Source: an uncultured Lachnospiraceae bacterium
GTDB taxonomy: Bacteria > Bacillota > Clostridia > Lachnospirales > Lachnospiraceae
Reading direction: 5' to 3'
NCBI GenBank assembly: GCA_948470335.1
Contig: CAOKOL010000002.1
Location: 62,001-126,000, forward strand
Length of the DNA stretch: 64,000 bases
The notes under the pieces were generated by a model that had not been told where the DNA came from, searched no databases, and saw only the letters and a program-made list of their open reading frames with translations. The position numbers and the translations under genes were made by a program. Shown one piece after another: positions 9,915-19,093 of this stretch. Each line of letters opens with the position of its first letter. Position 1 is the first letter of the stretch.

Positions 9915-11201
9915 CTATTTTTCTTCCAGTAATTTCTCCACGGACGCCAGCTTTACGCACAGCGTAAACAACTGGGCCGCCGTTTTCAGTTCTTCCAGCG
10001 TCGGGAAGGAGGGAGCGATACGGATATTGCTGTCGTGAGGATCTTTTCCATAAGGGTAGGTAGCGCCTGCGCCCGTCATCACAACACCGGCCTCTTTTGC
10101 CTTTTGCACAATCGCTTTCGCGCAGCCGTCCATAGAGTCAAAGGAAATAAAATATCCTCCTCTGGGCTTAATCCAGCTTCCGATCTCCAGTTCCCCCAGT
10201 TCCTTTTCCAGAATCTCCAGCACAGCCTCAAACTTGGGACGCATAATCGCCGCATGTTTTTTCATATGCTCCCTGATTCCGTCGATATCTTTATAAAACT
10301 TCACATGACGCAGCTGATTCAGCTTGTCATGGCCGATTGTCTGAATGGTCAGCGCTTTTTTGATCTCTTCCATATTATTCGGGGAGGTAGCGATTGCCGC
10401 AACGCCGGAACCGGGAAAGCTGATTTTGGAAGTAGAGCTGAACTTGTACACCATGTCCGGATTTCCTGCCTTTTCGCATTCGGCCAGAATCTCAATCAAT
10501 TGATCCTGTTTGTCGTCATACAGATGATGAACCGAATAAGCATTGTCCCAGAAAATTCGGAAATCTTTTGCGGCAGGCTTTAACCGGGCAAACCGGCGCA
10601 CCGTCTCATCGGAATAGGTCAGCCCTTGGGGATTGGAATACTTCGGGACGCACCAGATTCCTTTGATATCCGGATCTGCGCTGACCAGCCGTTCCACCAT
10701 ATCCATATCCGGGCCTTCCGGCAGCATCGGCACCGTAATCATCTCAATACCGAAATATTCCGTGATGGCAAAATGGCGGTCATAACCGGGAGACGGACAC
10801 AAAAATTTCACATGATCCAGCCTGCACCAGGGCGTACCGCCCATCACGCCATGGGTCATCGCTCTGGACACGGTATCGAACATCACGTTCAGGCTGGAAT
10901 TTCCGTATATAATAATATTGTCAATGGGTACCTCGATAATGGCGGCCAGAAGCTCCTTTGCCTCTTTGATGCCGTCCAGAATGCCGTAATTTCGGCAGTC
11001 CACTCCCTGCTCGCCTTTTAAATCCATGCCGCTGTGCAGCACGTCCATCATCTCCATGGACAAATCCAACTGTTCGGCAGACGGCTTTCCTCTGGACATA
11101 TCCAGTTTCAGCCCTTTATCCTGATACCCTTTGTATTCCAGCTCCAGTTTTTCTTTTAAACTGAGTAATTCTTCTTTGGTCAATTCTTTGTACGGTCTCA
11201 T
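9915..11201 (-). CDS. Class I/II aminotransferase of the AspT/Aminotran_MocR group
   Basis: A 428-residue fold-type I aminotransferase. The sequence GIWCVPKYSNPQG, the aspartate in FRIFWDNAYSVHH and the PLP lysine K259 in KFSSTSKISFPGSG place it in the Aminotran_MocR family, whose characterised member in Corynebacterium is an aspartate aminotransferase. Substrate here is inferred. I chose the ATG at 11199-11201 (protein begins MRPYKELTKEEL) because AAAGGA lies 9 nt upstream; a longer open frame exists upstream but has no start signal. Being next to lysA is consistent with amino-acid metabolism. Confidence 0.87.
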   Translation of the reverse strand: MRPYKELTKEELLSLKEKLELEYKGYQDKGLKLDMSRGKPSAEQLDLSMEMMDVLHSGMDLKGEQGVDCRNYGILDGIKEAKELLAAIIEVPIDNIIIYGNSSLNVMFDTVSRAMTHGVMGGTPWCRLDHVKFLCPSPGYDRHFAITEYFGIEMITVPMLPEGPDMDMVERLVSADPDIKGIWCVPKYSNPQGLTYSDETVRRFARLKPAAKDFRIFWDNAYSVHHLYDDKQDQLIEILAECEKAGNPDMVYKFSSTSKISFPGSGVAAIATSPNNMEEIKKALTIQTIGHDKLNQLRHVKFYKDIDGIREHMKKHAAIMRPKFEAVLEILEKELGELEIGSWIKPRGGYFISFDSMDGCAKAIVQKAKEAGVVMTGAGATYPYGKDPHDSNIRIAPSFPTLEELKTAAQLFTLCVKLASVEKLLEEK

Positions 11202-11326
11202 CGCAAGCAGTCCTTTCTCTCTGAGTGTGTTATTTACTATTATGCCAATAATTTTCTCCTCATTATAACTCGGCCCGGCCAAAAAACGCAAGTAGCATTT
11301 TCACGAAAGAACGTACGAAATCGGGA

Positions 11327-11887
11327 TTATAATATGCGGAAAATATATCCTGCCCACTCCAGGATCCATGGATTTATATAAGCTTCCAGAAATGAGGCTG
11401 CCAGAAACAGCAGGCATAAGGCCAGAAAATAAGGGCTCTGGCGCAGCAGGCCTGAGGCCTCCTGCTTCATGCTGCGGCAGAAAAAATAAAACAGCATCCA
11501 GACAGGGATATAAATCAGATTATGGGGGAATCCGGCTGCCAGCGCCATCGGATAGCCGATCACCCCATACAGATAAGTCAATGCCGAAACCGTATAGGCA
11601 GTGGTCACACCATAGCAGAAAACGGCGCTGTTTAACACCGGCATCGCAAATTGCGTCATACTTGCCAGCCACAAAGCCAGGGCGATCAGAAAACGCCGCT
11701 GAAAGATATAGCGGAACAGAGGGAAACCGGATGATTGTCCCACACGAACCGCATTCATAAAAATCTGGCTGTCCGCCAGCAGCGAAGCCTCCTCATAACG
11801 GCTGGCAACATAAAACAGAAAAGTCCCCGCCGCCAGTCCGAAAATCCAGAAAAACAAAAAAGGCATCTGCTCCGATCTCGATTTCAT
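11327..11887 (-). CDS. spoIIM: Stage II sporulation protein M-like membrane protein
   Basis: A 186-residue protein with five likely membrane segments. It has the SpoIIM features of an N-terminal helix, a central AYTVSALTYLYGVIGYPMAL region, a FPHNLIYIPVWMLF segment and a terminal FLEAYINPWIL. SpoIIM is part of the SpoIIDMP machine that remodels septal peptidoglycan during engulfment. The neighbouring ADP-ribose pyrophosphatase matches the usual spoIIM context in Clostridia. Similarity is diffuse, as is normal for this family. GGAGG precedes the ATG by 9-10 nt. Confidence 0.75.
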   Translation of the reverse strand: MKSRSEQMPFLFFWIFGLAAGTFLFYVASRYEEASLLADSQIFMNAVRVGQSSGFPLFRYIFQRRFLIALALWLASMTQFAMPVLNSAVFCYGVTTAYTVSALTYLYGVIGYPMALAAGFPHNLIYIPVWMLFYFFCRSMKQEASGLLRQSPYFLALCLLFLAASFLEAYINPWILEWAGYIFRIL

Positions 11888-11946
11888 CGTTATAATCCTC
11901 CCTGCTTACAGTATATGCGGCGGCAGGGAGAATCATGTCTCCGATA

Positions 11947-12483
11947 TCATGAAGCGTATTTCACTTTATAAGCCAGCAGCGCCGCTACGGTTTTCCCGTC
12001 CGTAATCTTCTGACTGTAAATCATATCAAGAAGTTCCTCCAGCTCATACGCGTAAACATCCACAAACTCGTCCTCGTCCAGATGCTGCCTGGACGGAATC
12101 AGATCCTTCGCCACAAAGATGCCGATCAGCTCGTTACAGAACGCAACGGTGGTATTCAGCATCAGCAGCGGCTCTAAGGTACCGGCACGGAATCCGGTTT
12201 CTTCTTCCAGTTCCCGGAACGCACAGTCGATCTTCGGCTCCCCCACACGGTCCAGTGAACCTGCCGGAATCTCCAGCGTATAACGTTCCAGCGCGTTCCG
12301 GTACTGACGCACCATCAGAATCTTTCCTTCATCCGTCACAGCCACTACGGCCGCCGCGCCTTTGTGCTCAATATAATCCCATTTGGCCGTATGCCCGTTG
12401 GCAAACTCCATCGTATCCGTATAAAAATCCACTACCGCTCCTTTGTGGACCAGTTCCCGGTTGATTCGTCTGACTTCATCCAT
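11947..12483 (-). CDS. NUDIX hydrolase, ADP-ribose pyrophosphatase type
   Basis: A 178-residue NUDIX enzyme. The Nudix box runs from G75 through E82 to R90-E-L-E-E-E-T-G. The preceding LMVRQYRNALERYTLEIPAGSLD is typical of the ADP-ribose pyrophosphatase (NudF-like) subfamily, which cleaves ADP-ribose to AMP and ribose 5-phosphate. The first half of the box has one residue more than the strict Nudix consensus, which is common in this subfamily. It lies 59 bp upstream of spoIIM on the same strand and has its own ribosome binding site (GGAGTG). Confidence 0.88.
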   Translation of the reverse strand: MDEVRRINRELVHKGAVVDFYTDTMEFANGHTAKWDYIEHKGAAAVVAVTDEGKILMVRQYRNALERYTLEIPAGSLDRVGEPKIDCAFRELEEETGFRAGTLEPLLMLNTTVAFCNELIGIFVAKDLIPSRQHLDEDEFVDVYAYELEELLDMIYSQKITDGKTVAALLAYKVKYAS

Positions 12484-12567
12484 ATTGATTCACTCCTTAT
12501 ATAAAATTCGCGGCATTTTATCTCTCCGCCGCAGTGCGATCTGGCCCGGAAAACCTCAGGGCCTTTA

Positions 12568-12602
12568 TCTCATAAAGAAGTTCATAAAACTTCCCTATGA
12601 GA
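12568..12602 (-). repeat. Hairpin in the nudF leader, behind the rny terminator
   Basis: An inverted repeat of the form TCTCATA-GAAGTT-loop-AACTTC-TATGAGA. It lies between the rny terminator hairpin and the NUDIX start and has no T-run, so it is not a simple intrinsic terminator. It may protect an mRNA end or regulate the downstream genes. Confidence 0.5.
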
Positions 12603-12603
12603 C

Positions 12604-12636
12604 ATAAAAAGACATGCCTGATAAACAGACATGTCC
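12604..12636 (-). terminator. Intrinsic terminator of rny
   Basis: On the minus strand the stem GACATG(T)CTG / CAG(G)CATGTC with a TTTAT loop is followed directly by TTTTTATG. It lies 18 bp beyond the rny stop codon. Confidence 0.85.
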
Positions 12637-12653
12637 TTTATAATTAACAGATT

Positions 12654-14201
12654 TTACTTCGCGTAATCTGTAACTCTCGACTCACGAATTACATTTACCT
12701 TTATCTGCCCTGGGTATTCTAATTCTGATTCGATCTGTTTTGAAATATTTCTCGCCAGCAATATCATCTCGTCATCGCTGACCTGTTCAGGAACTACCAT
12801 AACACGAACTTCTCTGCCTGCCTGAACAGCAAAGGACTTGTCCACTCCTTTGAAGGAGTTTGTAATATCTTCTAATTGCTGCAGTCTGTTGGTATATGTT
12901 TCCAATGTTTCTCTTCTTGCGCCGGGACGAGCCGCAGAAATCGTATCCGCTGCCTGTACGATACACGCAATCAGGGATGTAGGTTCCGTATCGCCGTGAT
13001 GGGATTCCACCGCATTAATGACCACTGCCGATTCCTTATACTTTTTGCACAGCTCCACACCCAACTGAATATGGGAGCCTTCCATCTCATGGTCTACTGC
13101 CTTACCGATGTCATGCAGCAGTCCGGCACGCTTTGCCAGACGGACATCCAGACCAATCTCGCCGGCCAGCAGTCCTGCCAGATGGGCGACCTCAATGGAA
13201 TGCTTTAACGCATTCTGACCGTAACTGGTGCGGTAACGCATCTTTCCCAGCAATCTGATCAGCTCAGGATGAATTCCATGGATGCCTACCTCAAGAGTTG
13301 CCGCTTCGCCCTCTTCACGGATAATGGATTCCACTTCTTTCTGCGCCTTTTCCACCATTTCTTCGATTCTGGCCGGATGAATCCGTCCGTCCACAATCAG
13401 CTTTTCCAATGCAATGCGGGCGACTTCTCTGCGGATCGGATCAAAAGCGGACAAAACCACTGCTTCCGGCGTATCATCAATAATCAGATCCACGCCTGTC
13501 AGTGTCTCCAAAGTACGGATATTCCGGCCTTCCCGTCCGATAATCCGTCCTTTCATTTCGTCGTTCGGAAGCTGGACCACGGAGATCGTTGTCTCAGACA
13601 CGTGGTCCGCAGCACATTTCTGTATCGCTGTCACCACATAATCCTTCGCCTTTTTCTCCGCTTCCTCTTTGGCCCTGCACTCCAACTCTTTGATCATTTT
13701 CGCAGTGTCATGTTTTACATCTTCTTCAACAGTTTTTAAAAGATATTCCTTTGCCTGTTCGGAGGTTAACCCGGAAATACGTTCCAGTTCCTGTTCCTGT
13801 TTTTCAAGAAGCTCGTCAACTTCCTGGCTTCTCTTGTTCAATGAATCTTCTTTTGCTGCTAACCCGGCCTCGCGTTTTTCAAGAACTTCAGCCTTTTTGT
13901 CCAGGTTTTCTTCTTTATTCAAAACCCGGCGTTCATATCGCTGCAATTCGTTTCTGCGCTCTTTGGTCTCTTTTTCCAGCTCGTTTTTGGTCTTCAAAGA
14001 TTCTTCTTTGGCTTCCAAAAGGGCTTCTCGCTTCTTCGTCTCAGCGACCTTCAATGCTTCATCTATTATCTCTCTTGATTTCTCTTCCGCACTGCCGATC
14101 TTGTCTTCATAGACCTTTTTCCGGTAAGCTACGGCGATCAACCAAGTAATAGGTGCCACAACACAGAGTGTGATTAACACAGCAATGACATTACTACCCA
14201 T
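12654..14201 (-). CDS. rny: Ribonuclease Y
   Basis: A 515-residue endoribonuclease that starts mRNA turnover at the membrane. Domain order is canonical: one N-terminal membrane helix (about 4-25), a long Glu/Lys-rich coiled coil (about 30-190), a KH RNA-binding domain with [12 protein letters not shown] (about 215-230), and an HD domain with [10 protein letters not shown] and [12 protein letters not shown] (about 335-375). GGAGG lies 13 nt upstream of the ATG. It has its own terminator. It lies downstream of recA on the same strand with a 148 bp gap. Confidence 0.96.
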   Translation of the reverse strand: MGSNVIAVLITLCVVAPITWLIAVAYRKKVYEDKIGSAEEKSREIIDEALKVAETKKREALLEAKEESLKTKNELEKETKERRNELQRYERRVLNKEENLDKKAEVLEKREAGLAAKEDSLNKRSQEVDELLEKQEQELERISGLTSEQAKEYLLKTVEEDVKHDTAKMIKELECRAKEEAEKKAKDYVVTAIQKCAADHVSETTISVVQLPNDEMKGRIIGREGRNIRTLETLTGVDLIIDDTPEAVVLSAFDPIRREVARIALEKLIVDGRIHPARIEEMVEKAQKEVESIIREEGEAATLEVGIHGIHPELIRLLGKMRYRTSYGQNALKHSIEVAHLAGLLAGEIGLDVRLAKRAGLLHDIGKAVDHEMEGSHIQLGVELCKKYKESAVVINAVESHHGDTEPTSLIACIVQAADTISAARPGARRETLETYTNRLQQLEDITNSFKGVDKSFAVQAGREVRVMVVPEQVSDDEMILLARNISKQIESELEYPGQIKVNVIRESRVTDYAK

Positions 14202-14349
14202 CGATTCAGGAGCACCTCCTTATTTAGTTTTCATTGTACAGAATACAATACCTAAATTTTAAACTGTTTTTCGCCGCATGTCAAGTATATTGGTGTTTTA
14301 TAACATTATTTTGTGAATATTAAAACAATTTACACAACAGCTTGTATGT

Positions 14350-15441
14350 TTATTTCTCACTTTCCGACGAATTTTCCGGTGCGGTCATACTGCTCTCAGC
14401 CTCGGCCGTATCCTCCGGCAAAGCCGCGCTTTCCGATTCGTCGGCCGTGCCGATCTTGTAAAAGGCGCGGACTTTCGCATCAATCTCCGCCATAATCTCC
14501 GGATTATTCTTCAGAAAAATCTTGGCGTTTTCCCGGCCCTGGCCGATCTTCTCTTTATTATAAGCATACCATGCGCCGCTCTTTTCCACGATATCCACCT
14601 TCGCGGCCAGATCCAGCACATCCCCTTCCCGGGAAATCCCTTTGCCGAACATGATATCAAATTCCGCTTCTTTAAAGGGCGGCGCAATCTTATTCTTCAC
14701 AACCTTAATCCGGGTGCGGTTGCCGATGATCTCACCGCTTTGCTTTAAGGACTCGATCCTTCTCACATCCAGACGGATGGAAGAATAAAATTTCAGCGCC
14801 CTGCCGCCGGTAGTAGTCTCCGGATTCCCGAACATCACGCCTACCTTTTCACGAAGCTGATTGATAAAAATCACCACACAGTTTGACTTGCTGATACAGG
14901 CCGTCAGCTTTCTGAGTGCCTGGGACATCAGCCTGGCCTGCAGCCCCACATGAGAATCTCCCATGTCGCCGTCGATCTCCGCTTTCGGCACCAGCGCCGC
15001 CACGGAGTCGATGATCACAATATCAATGGCACCTGAACGCACCATCGTCTCAGCGATCTCCAGTGCCTGCTCCCCATTATCCGGCTGAGATATGTACAGG
15101 TTATCCACGTCCACGCCGATATTCTTCGCATAGACCGGATCCAGCGCATGCTCGGCATCAATAAACCCTGCAATGCCGTCCAGCTTCTGTACCTCCGCCA
15201 CCATATGCAGCGCCACCGTAGTTTTACCGCTGGACTCCGGCCCGTAAACCTCGATAATCCTGCCCTTCGGTACGCCGCCGAGCCCCAGAGCAATATCCAG
15301 GCTTAAAGAGCCGGTAGGCGTCGTCTCAATATTCATACGGGCGGCGGAATCTCCCAGTTTCATCACGGAGCCTTTGCCGTACTGTTTTTCAATCTGGGTC
15401 AGCGCCGCGTCCAGTGCTTTCAATTTATCTTCTTTAACCAT
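14350..15441 (-). CDS. recA: Recombinase RecA
   Basis: A 363-residue strand-exchange ATPase. Walker A is GPESSGKTT (about residues 66-74), Walker B lies in [17 protein letters not shown], and the L2 loop region carries [20 protein letters not shown]. The C-terminal tail is acidic and serine-rich, as usual. The ATG at 15439-15441 has GGAGG 8 nt upstream; the frame runs 13 codons further upstream but those codons would overlap the leader just after the LexA box. Regulation by LexA is expected from the box and promoter listed separately. Confidence 0.98.
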   Translation of the reverse strand: MVKEDKLKALDAALTQIEKQYGKGSVMKLGDSAARMNIETTPTGSLSLDIALGLGGVPKGRIIEVYGPESSGKTTVALHMVAEVQKLDGIAGFIDAEHALDPVYAKNIGVDVDNLYISQPDNGEQALEIAETMVRSGAIDIVIIDSVAALVPKAEIDGDMGDSHVGLQARLMSQALRKLTACISKSNCVVIFINQLREKVGVMFGNPETTTGGRALKFYSSIRLDVRRIESLKQSGEIIGNRTRIKVVKNKIAPPFKEAEFDIMFGKGISREGDVLDLAAKVDIVEKSGAWYAYNKEKIGQGRENAKIFLKNNPEIMAEIDAKVRAFYKIGTADESESAALPEDTAEAESSMTAPENSSESEK

Positions 15442-15473
15442 ATTTTTTCCTCCATCATACAACCGTTCTTTCA

Positions 15474-15487
15474 TGAACATTTGTTCG
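15474..15487 (-). promoter_or_regulatory. LexA (SOS) box of recA
   Basis: The minus strand reads CGAACAAATGTTCA, which fits the Gram-positive LexA consensus CGAAC-RNRY-GTTYG with one mismatch at the final base. It sits immediately downstream of the -10 element, over the expected transcription start, an ideal place for repression. Confidence 0.85.
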
Positions 15488-15495
15488 ATATATAC

Positions 15496-15524
15496 ATATT
15501 AATATACTTTTGTGGAAATGTCAA
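15496..15524 (-). promoter_or_regulatory. Sigma-A promoter of recA
   Basis: On the minus strand, a perfect TTGACA (15519-15524) is separated by 17 bp from TAATAT (15496-15501). The rest of the 15.44-15.74 kb gap shows only weak GC-rich repeats and no convincing gene. Confidence 0.88.
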
Positions 15525-15744
15525 TATGAAATCCAAAAAGTTCTCCGCCCGCAAATACCGCAGCCAAGACCGCAGGCCCGCTTTCTCCTGCGAATCGCTG
15601 CGATACGGACAAAAAACACATAACCTGGAACAAAAATGAAATACCGAAAGGAATGAATCCCACAGAATGTCCGGATCCGGAACGGTTTCATCATATCACA
15701 GAAAATGGAACTATGCAAACATAAGCCTTCGACAAAATTCACGG

Positions 15745-18012
15745 TCAGAATCCCGCTTTCATCGTCAGCGCCCGCCAGCTCTTGCCGCCGATAATGCCCA
15801 GGGCAAAATCAGTGCTGGAAGGATTATGGTCCATATTCCGGTACACGTTCCAGGAACGTTTCTGGCCCCCGGAGCTGTTGCGCAGACCGAAATAAAGCCC
15901 TTCTCCCATTTCCGCGGAAGCATCCGTATGGCGGTGAATAATCAGACTGTCCACCATATCGTTGGCCTCGGCCAGATAATAGGCATAGACAATGGCCGCC
16001 GCCTGGGTTTCCTCTCCGACACTGGAAGAAAAACCATTTTCGGAAAGAATAAACTTGTGTTCTTTCCCATAAGTCTCAGCCACATAATCGGTAAGCAGTT
16101 TCAGATTCATAATCGTAATCATTTTGCTGTCCAGAGAATTTGTCACCCGCGCCGTGGTATTCCAGAACCGGGTGTTCGTAAGCGGCTCCGAATAGGCATG
16201 GTAAGCCACCCACCATTCGATATCGCCGTGTTCCTTCACCTCCTCCGCAAATGCGTCCAGCACCTCCCGGCTGGTATAAGCGCCGCTTCTGGTAAAATTC
16301 CAGCAGTGATCCAGGGAAATCAGACAGTGGCTGTTGCTGTAAACACTCCGGGTACAGTTATACAGCACACGGAAAGACTCGGCATAATTCGCGATATACT
16401 CGTCAAAAGAGAGTCCGCCGCAGTAATTCCATTTGGTGTAATTTCCCACTTCATTGCCCAAAATCCAGTTGAACACCCGGAACTCGTCGTTGGAATAATG
16501 CTCCGCCAAAAACGTGAACATGGCGGCCAGTTCTTCTCTGGCCTCAGGATCAGCCATATTCAGCCCGTAATAGGAATGTCCGGACACCCGGCCGCCGGGA
16601 TAAATCAGATCTGCGGACCCGCCCGTATACCGCATCAGCAGCACCGCAGTCGTGTTGATACCGGCACTGCCCAACTGCCTGATGTCTCTGTCCAGCTCCC
16701 AGATATAATTCCCATTAAAATAATAGGTCTTTCCGTTGTAATGATATGCGTAGCTGCTGCCGCCCGCCAGTTTGTCCAGCAGCACGTTCACCACGCTGTG
16801 ATTCACTCCCAGCTCCCCGGCCTCTCCCAGCCGGCGTGGATCCACCTGCAGCCCCTTTTTGGAAGACTGTTTCGGATAAGCGAAGGTACGCCTGGCCGCT
16901 CCCTCCGGGTTCGTAATATAACTGGAAGCCGTCAGATAAGTTTCCGCATCCGCACATACGCTGACGGCCCGAAATTCATCCAGCATATATTCCTGCCGGA
17001 AGGGCGCCGTAATCTCCACGGAACCGCTGCCGTAACAGGCCCCCAGACAATCCCCGGCAATGCCGTCGCCGCTGCTTTCAAACAGGGCGTAAACACAGGG
17101 CGTTTCCTCGTCCGTTTCCAGCTCAACCACCATATTTTTGCCCCTGACGATACAGGAGCGCAGCACGGGAGCCGTAAAATCAGAAGCATTGGCCCGCGGC
17201 TTTACCGAAACGGTTCTGCCGTCCCCATACTCCACCGTGATCCGTGAGAAATCCTCATTCGGCCGCACCGAAGACACCGGAATATATGCAACCTTTTCAC
17301 CGTAGCTGCCATATTCCGACGATATATGTATCAATGAATTCCTGCCGGCTTCCCCGCGGGAAAGAGAAATCTCCCCATGGACCAGCTTTTCCATATGATT
17401 CTCAAACACCGCAAACGCGGCATACTGCTCTTTCCTGATCGAATCTCCCTCATAAACCGCAGGGCCGACAAACCGGTATCCCGTAAAACGGACCATGGGA
17501 ATGTTCCCTGCCGGTCCGTCGCCAAACAAGGAGTGAACCGTAACGGCGACGTCCGTTTCCCTCTCTTCACCGGAAAAAGTATACTCATCCGGCGACAGAA
17601 CTCTGACAAAACCATCCTCGAACACAGCGCTTATAACCAGATCCTCCGGTCTTAAGCTTTCCTTTTCATAATGAAGGGCATTGTAATACACCGTATAATG
17701 ATCGAAGGGAACCGGCCGAATCTCCAGCTTGGTATGCAGCAGCCCCCATTTTAACGTCACGGAAACGTCCGTGTCCTCCAGCGAATCCCGGTCTTTGGAA
17801 AACGCCTGGATTTCGTAGGTGCGCCCGGAAAGGGTATATGCGGTCAGTTTCATCCGCTGATTTGATATCCGCTCGTATTCATGAAGCACGCCGTCATACT
17901 CGGCTGTCAGCCTGACAGGCACAAACAGAACGAAAAGAAGCACCGTCAGACACAAAGCTCCCACAACAGCCAAACATTTCGGAGAACCCCAGTTCAGATT
18001 CTTTCTTGGCAT
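15745..18012 (-). CDS. DUF5722-type large extracytoplasmic protein, glycosidase-like
   Basis: A 755-residue protein with a short basic N-terminus and one membrane or signal segment (about residues 12-35), then an all-beta-looking region to about residue 330 and a C-terminal region with TIM-barrel character. The C-terminal half has FNWILGNEVGNY (Glu near 520) and KFILSENGFSSS (Glu near 655), an N-E then E pair resembling the acid/base and nucleophile of clan-A glycosidases. I recognise it as DUF5722-like; substrate and activity are unknown. The ATG at 18010-18012 follows GGGAGGAG by a few bases. An extended -10 lies upstream. It is transcribed toward recA but recA has its own promoter. Confidence 0.65.
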   Translation of the reverse strand: MPRKNLNWGSPKCLAVVGALCLTVLLFVLFVPVRLTAEYDGVLHEYERISNQRMKLTAYTLSGRTYEIQAFSKDRDSLEDTDVSVTLKWGLLHTKLEIRPVPFDHYTVYYNALHYEKESLRPEDLVISAVFEDGFVRVLSPDEYTFSGEERETDVAVTVHSLFGDGPAGNIPMVRFTGYRFVGPAVYEGDSIRKEQYAAFAVFENHMEKLVHGEISLSRGEAGRNSLIHISSEYGSYGEKVAYIPVSSVRPNEDFSRITVEYGDGRTVSVKPRANASDFTAPVLRSCIVRGKNMVVELETDEETPCVYALFESSGDGIAGDCLGACYGSGSVEITAPFRQEYMLDEFRAVSVCADAETYLTASSYITNPEGAARRTFAYPKQSSKKGLQVDPRRLGEAGELGVNHSVVNVLLDKLAGGSSYAYHYNGKTYYFNGNYIWELDRDIRQLGSAGINTTAVLLMRYTGGSADLIYPGGRVSGHSYYGLNMADPEAREELAAMFTFLAEHYSNDEFRVFNWILGNEVGNYTKWNYCGGLSFDEYIANYAESFRVLYNCTRSVYSNSHCLISLDHCWNFTRSGAYTSREVLDAFAEEVKEHGDIEWWVAYHAYSEPLTNTRFWNTTARVTNSLDSKMITIMNLKLLTDYVAETYGKEHKFILSENGFSSSVGEETQAAAIVYAYYLAEANDMVDSLIIHRHTDASAEMGEGLYFGLRNSSGGQKRSWNVYRNMDHNPSSTDFALGIIGGKSWRALTMKAGF

Positions 18013-18045
18013 AAGCTCCTCCCTCAAAAAGTCTCACGAAAAAGC

Positions 18046-18054
18046 ATTATACCA
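18046..18054 (-). promoter_or_regulatory. Extended -10 element upstream of the DUF5722 gene
   Basis: The minus strand reads TGGTATAAT, an extended -10 (TGn-TATAAT), about 35 bp upstream of the start codon. No good -35 is visible, as is usual for extended -10 promoters. Confidence 0.6.
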
Positions 18055-18284
18055 CGTTTTCCGGCAAATGGCTAACCTTTATTGAGAAATTCTGGAAAAT
18101 TTTATAATGCCGGTCTCTGTCTCTCCTTCCGGACGGATGCCAGGATATCCTTCAATACAAGAAAGATAATCTTTTTCAGGCAGGAACACTACCAGCGCAG
18201 CCATACAGTTTGGCACGTTTTCTTAACATTCAAAGCCGGAAAAACCAAAAAGCACTCCCGGCAAAGTTTTTTGCGGTTATTCTC
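18055..18284. other. Intergenic region between divergent DUF5722 and ABC genes
   Basis: No convincing gene. A run of purine-rich sequence and a loose GCCGG/CCGGC pairing near 18235-18262 are present. I see no repeat or RNA gene. Confidence 0.5.
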
Positions 18285-18312
18285 TTGACATCTCCCGATT
18301 TCGTGCTATGAT
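18285..18312 (+). promoter_or_regulatory. Promoter of the ABC exporter operon
   Basis: TTGACA (18285-18290), 16 bp spacer, TATGAT (18307-18312). A short inverted repeat GATAT-N7-ATATC at 18321-18337, just after the expected start site, may be an operator. Confidence 0.7.
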
Positions 18313-18370
18313 AATAATATGATATCATTTTAATATCAACATATAACATCTTGTTCACAGGGAGGAAATC

Positions 18371-19093
18371 ATGCTTACAATCCAAAATCTTACAAAACAT
18401 TATAAAGGAAGCAACAAAGGCGTCACCGACATCAGCCTGCACATCTGTCCCGGTGACATCTACGGATTTATCGGCCATAACGGCGCCGGAAAAACCACGA
18501 CACTGAAATGCGTCGCCGGCATCCAGGACTTCGATTCCGGCCAGATCCGCATCAACGGAACGGATATCCGTGAACATCCCCTGGAATGCAAACGAAGCTT
18601 TGCCTACATCCCGGATAATCCTGACCTCTACGAATATCTGACCGGCATCCAGTATCTGAATTTCATCGCCGACGTATTCGGCGTCGCGGCAAAGGAACGG
18701 GAAGAACGGATTAAACAGTATGGAGATGCATTTGAAATCACCTCATCTCTGGGCGACCTGATTTCCTCCTATTCCCACGGCATGAAACAGAAACTGGCCA
18801 TTATCTCCGCACTGGTACACCGGCCGAAGCTGTTGCTTCTGGATGAACCCTTTGTGGGACTTGACCCCAAAGCTTCTGTGATCCTGAAAGAGATTATGAG
18901 AAACATCTGTGCCGAGGGCGGCGCCATCTTTTTTTCCACTCATGTGCTGGACGTGGCGGAAAAGCTCTGCGACAAAGTAGCAATTATCAAAGACGGCGTT
19001 CTGGTTGCCTCCGGGGATATGGAACAAATCGTACAACCGGGACAGTCTCTGGAATCAATCTTTATGGAGGTGGTCAGCGATGGGAAACATTAA
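18371..19093 (+). CDS. ABC transporter ATP-binding protein
   Basis: A 240-residue ABC ATPase. Walker A is GHNGAGKTT (about 38-46), the signature is SYSHGMKQKLAI (about 138-149) and Walker B is LLLLDEPFVGLD. The two-gene layout with a polytopic permease fits an exporter of the drug/antibiotic or lipid type (CcmA/NatA-like). The substrate cannot be read from the sequence. GGAGG is 8 nt upstream of the ATG. The end overlaps the permease start by 14 bp, implying translational coupling. Confidence 0.93.
   Translation: MLTIQNLTKHYKGSNKGVTDISLHICPGDIYGFIGHNGAGKTTTLKCVAGIQDFDSGQIRINGTDIREHPLECKRSFAYIPDNPDLYEYLTGIQYLNFIADVFGVAAKEREERIKQYGDAFEITSSLGDLISSYSHGMKQKLAIISALVHRPKLLLLDEPFVGLDPKASVILKEIMRNICAEGGAIFFSTHVLDVAEKLCDKVAIIKDGVLVASGDMEQIVQPGQSLESIFMEVVSDGKH

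Noticed and set aside
15667..17247. A 526-codon plus-strand open frame opposite the DUF5722 gene
   Set aside because: It is rich in His, Arg, Pro and Gln with no recognisable domain, as expected from the antisense of a moderate-GC coding gene; the minus-strand frame has clear protein features.
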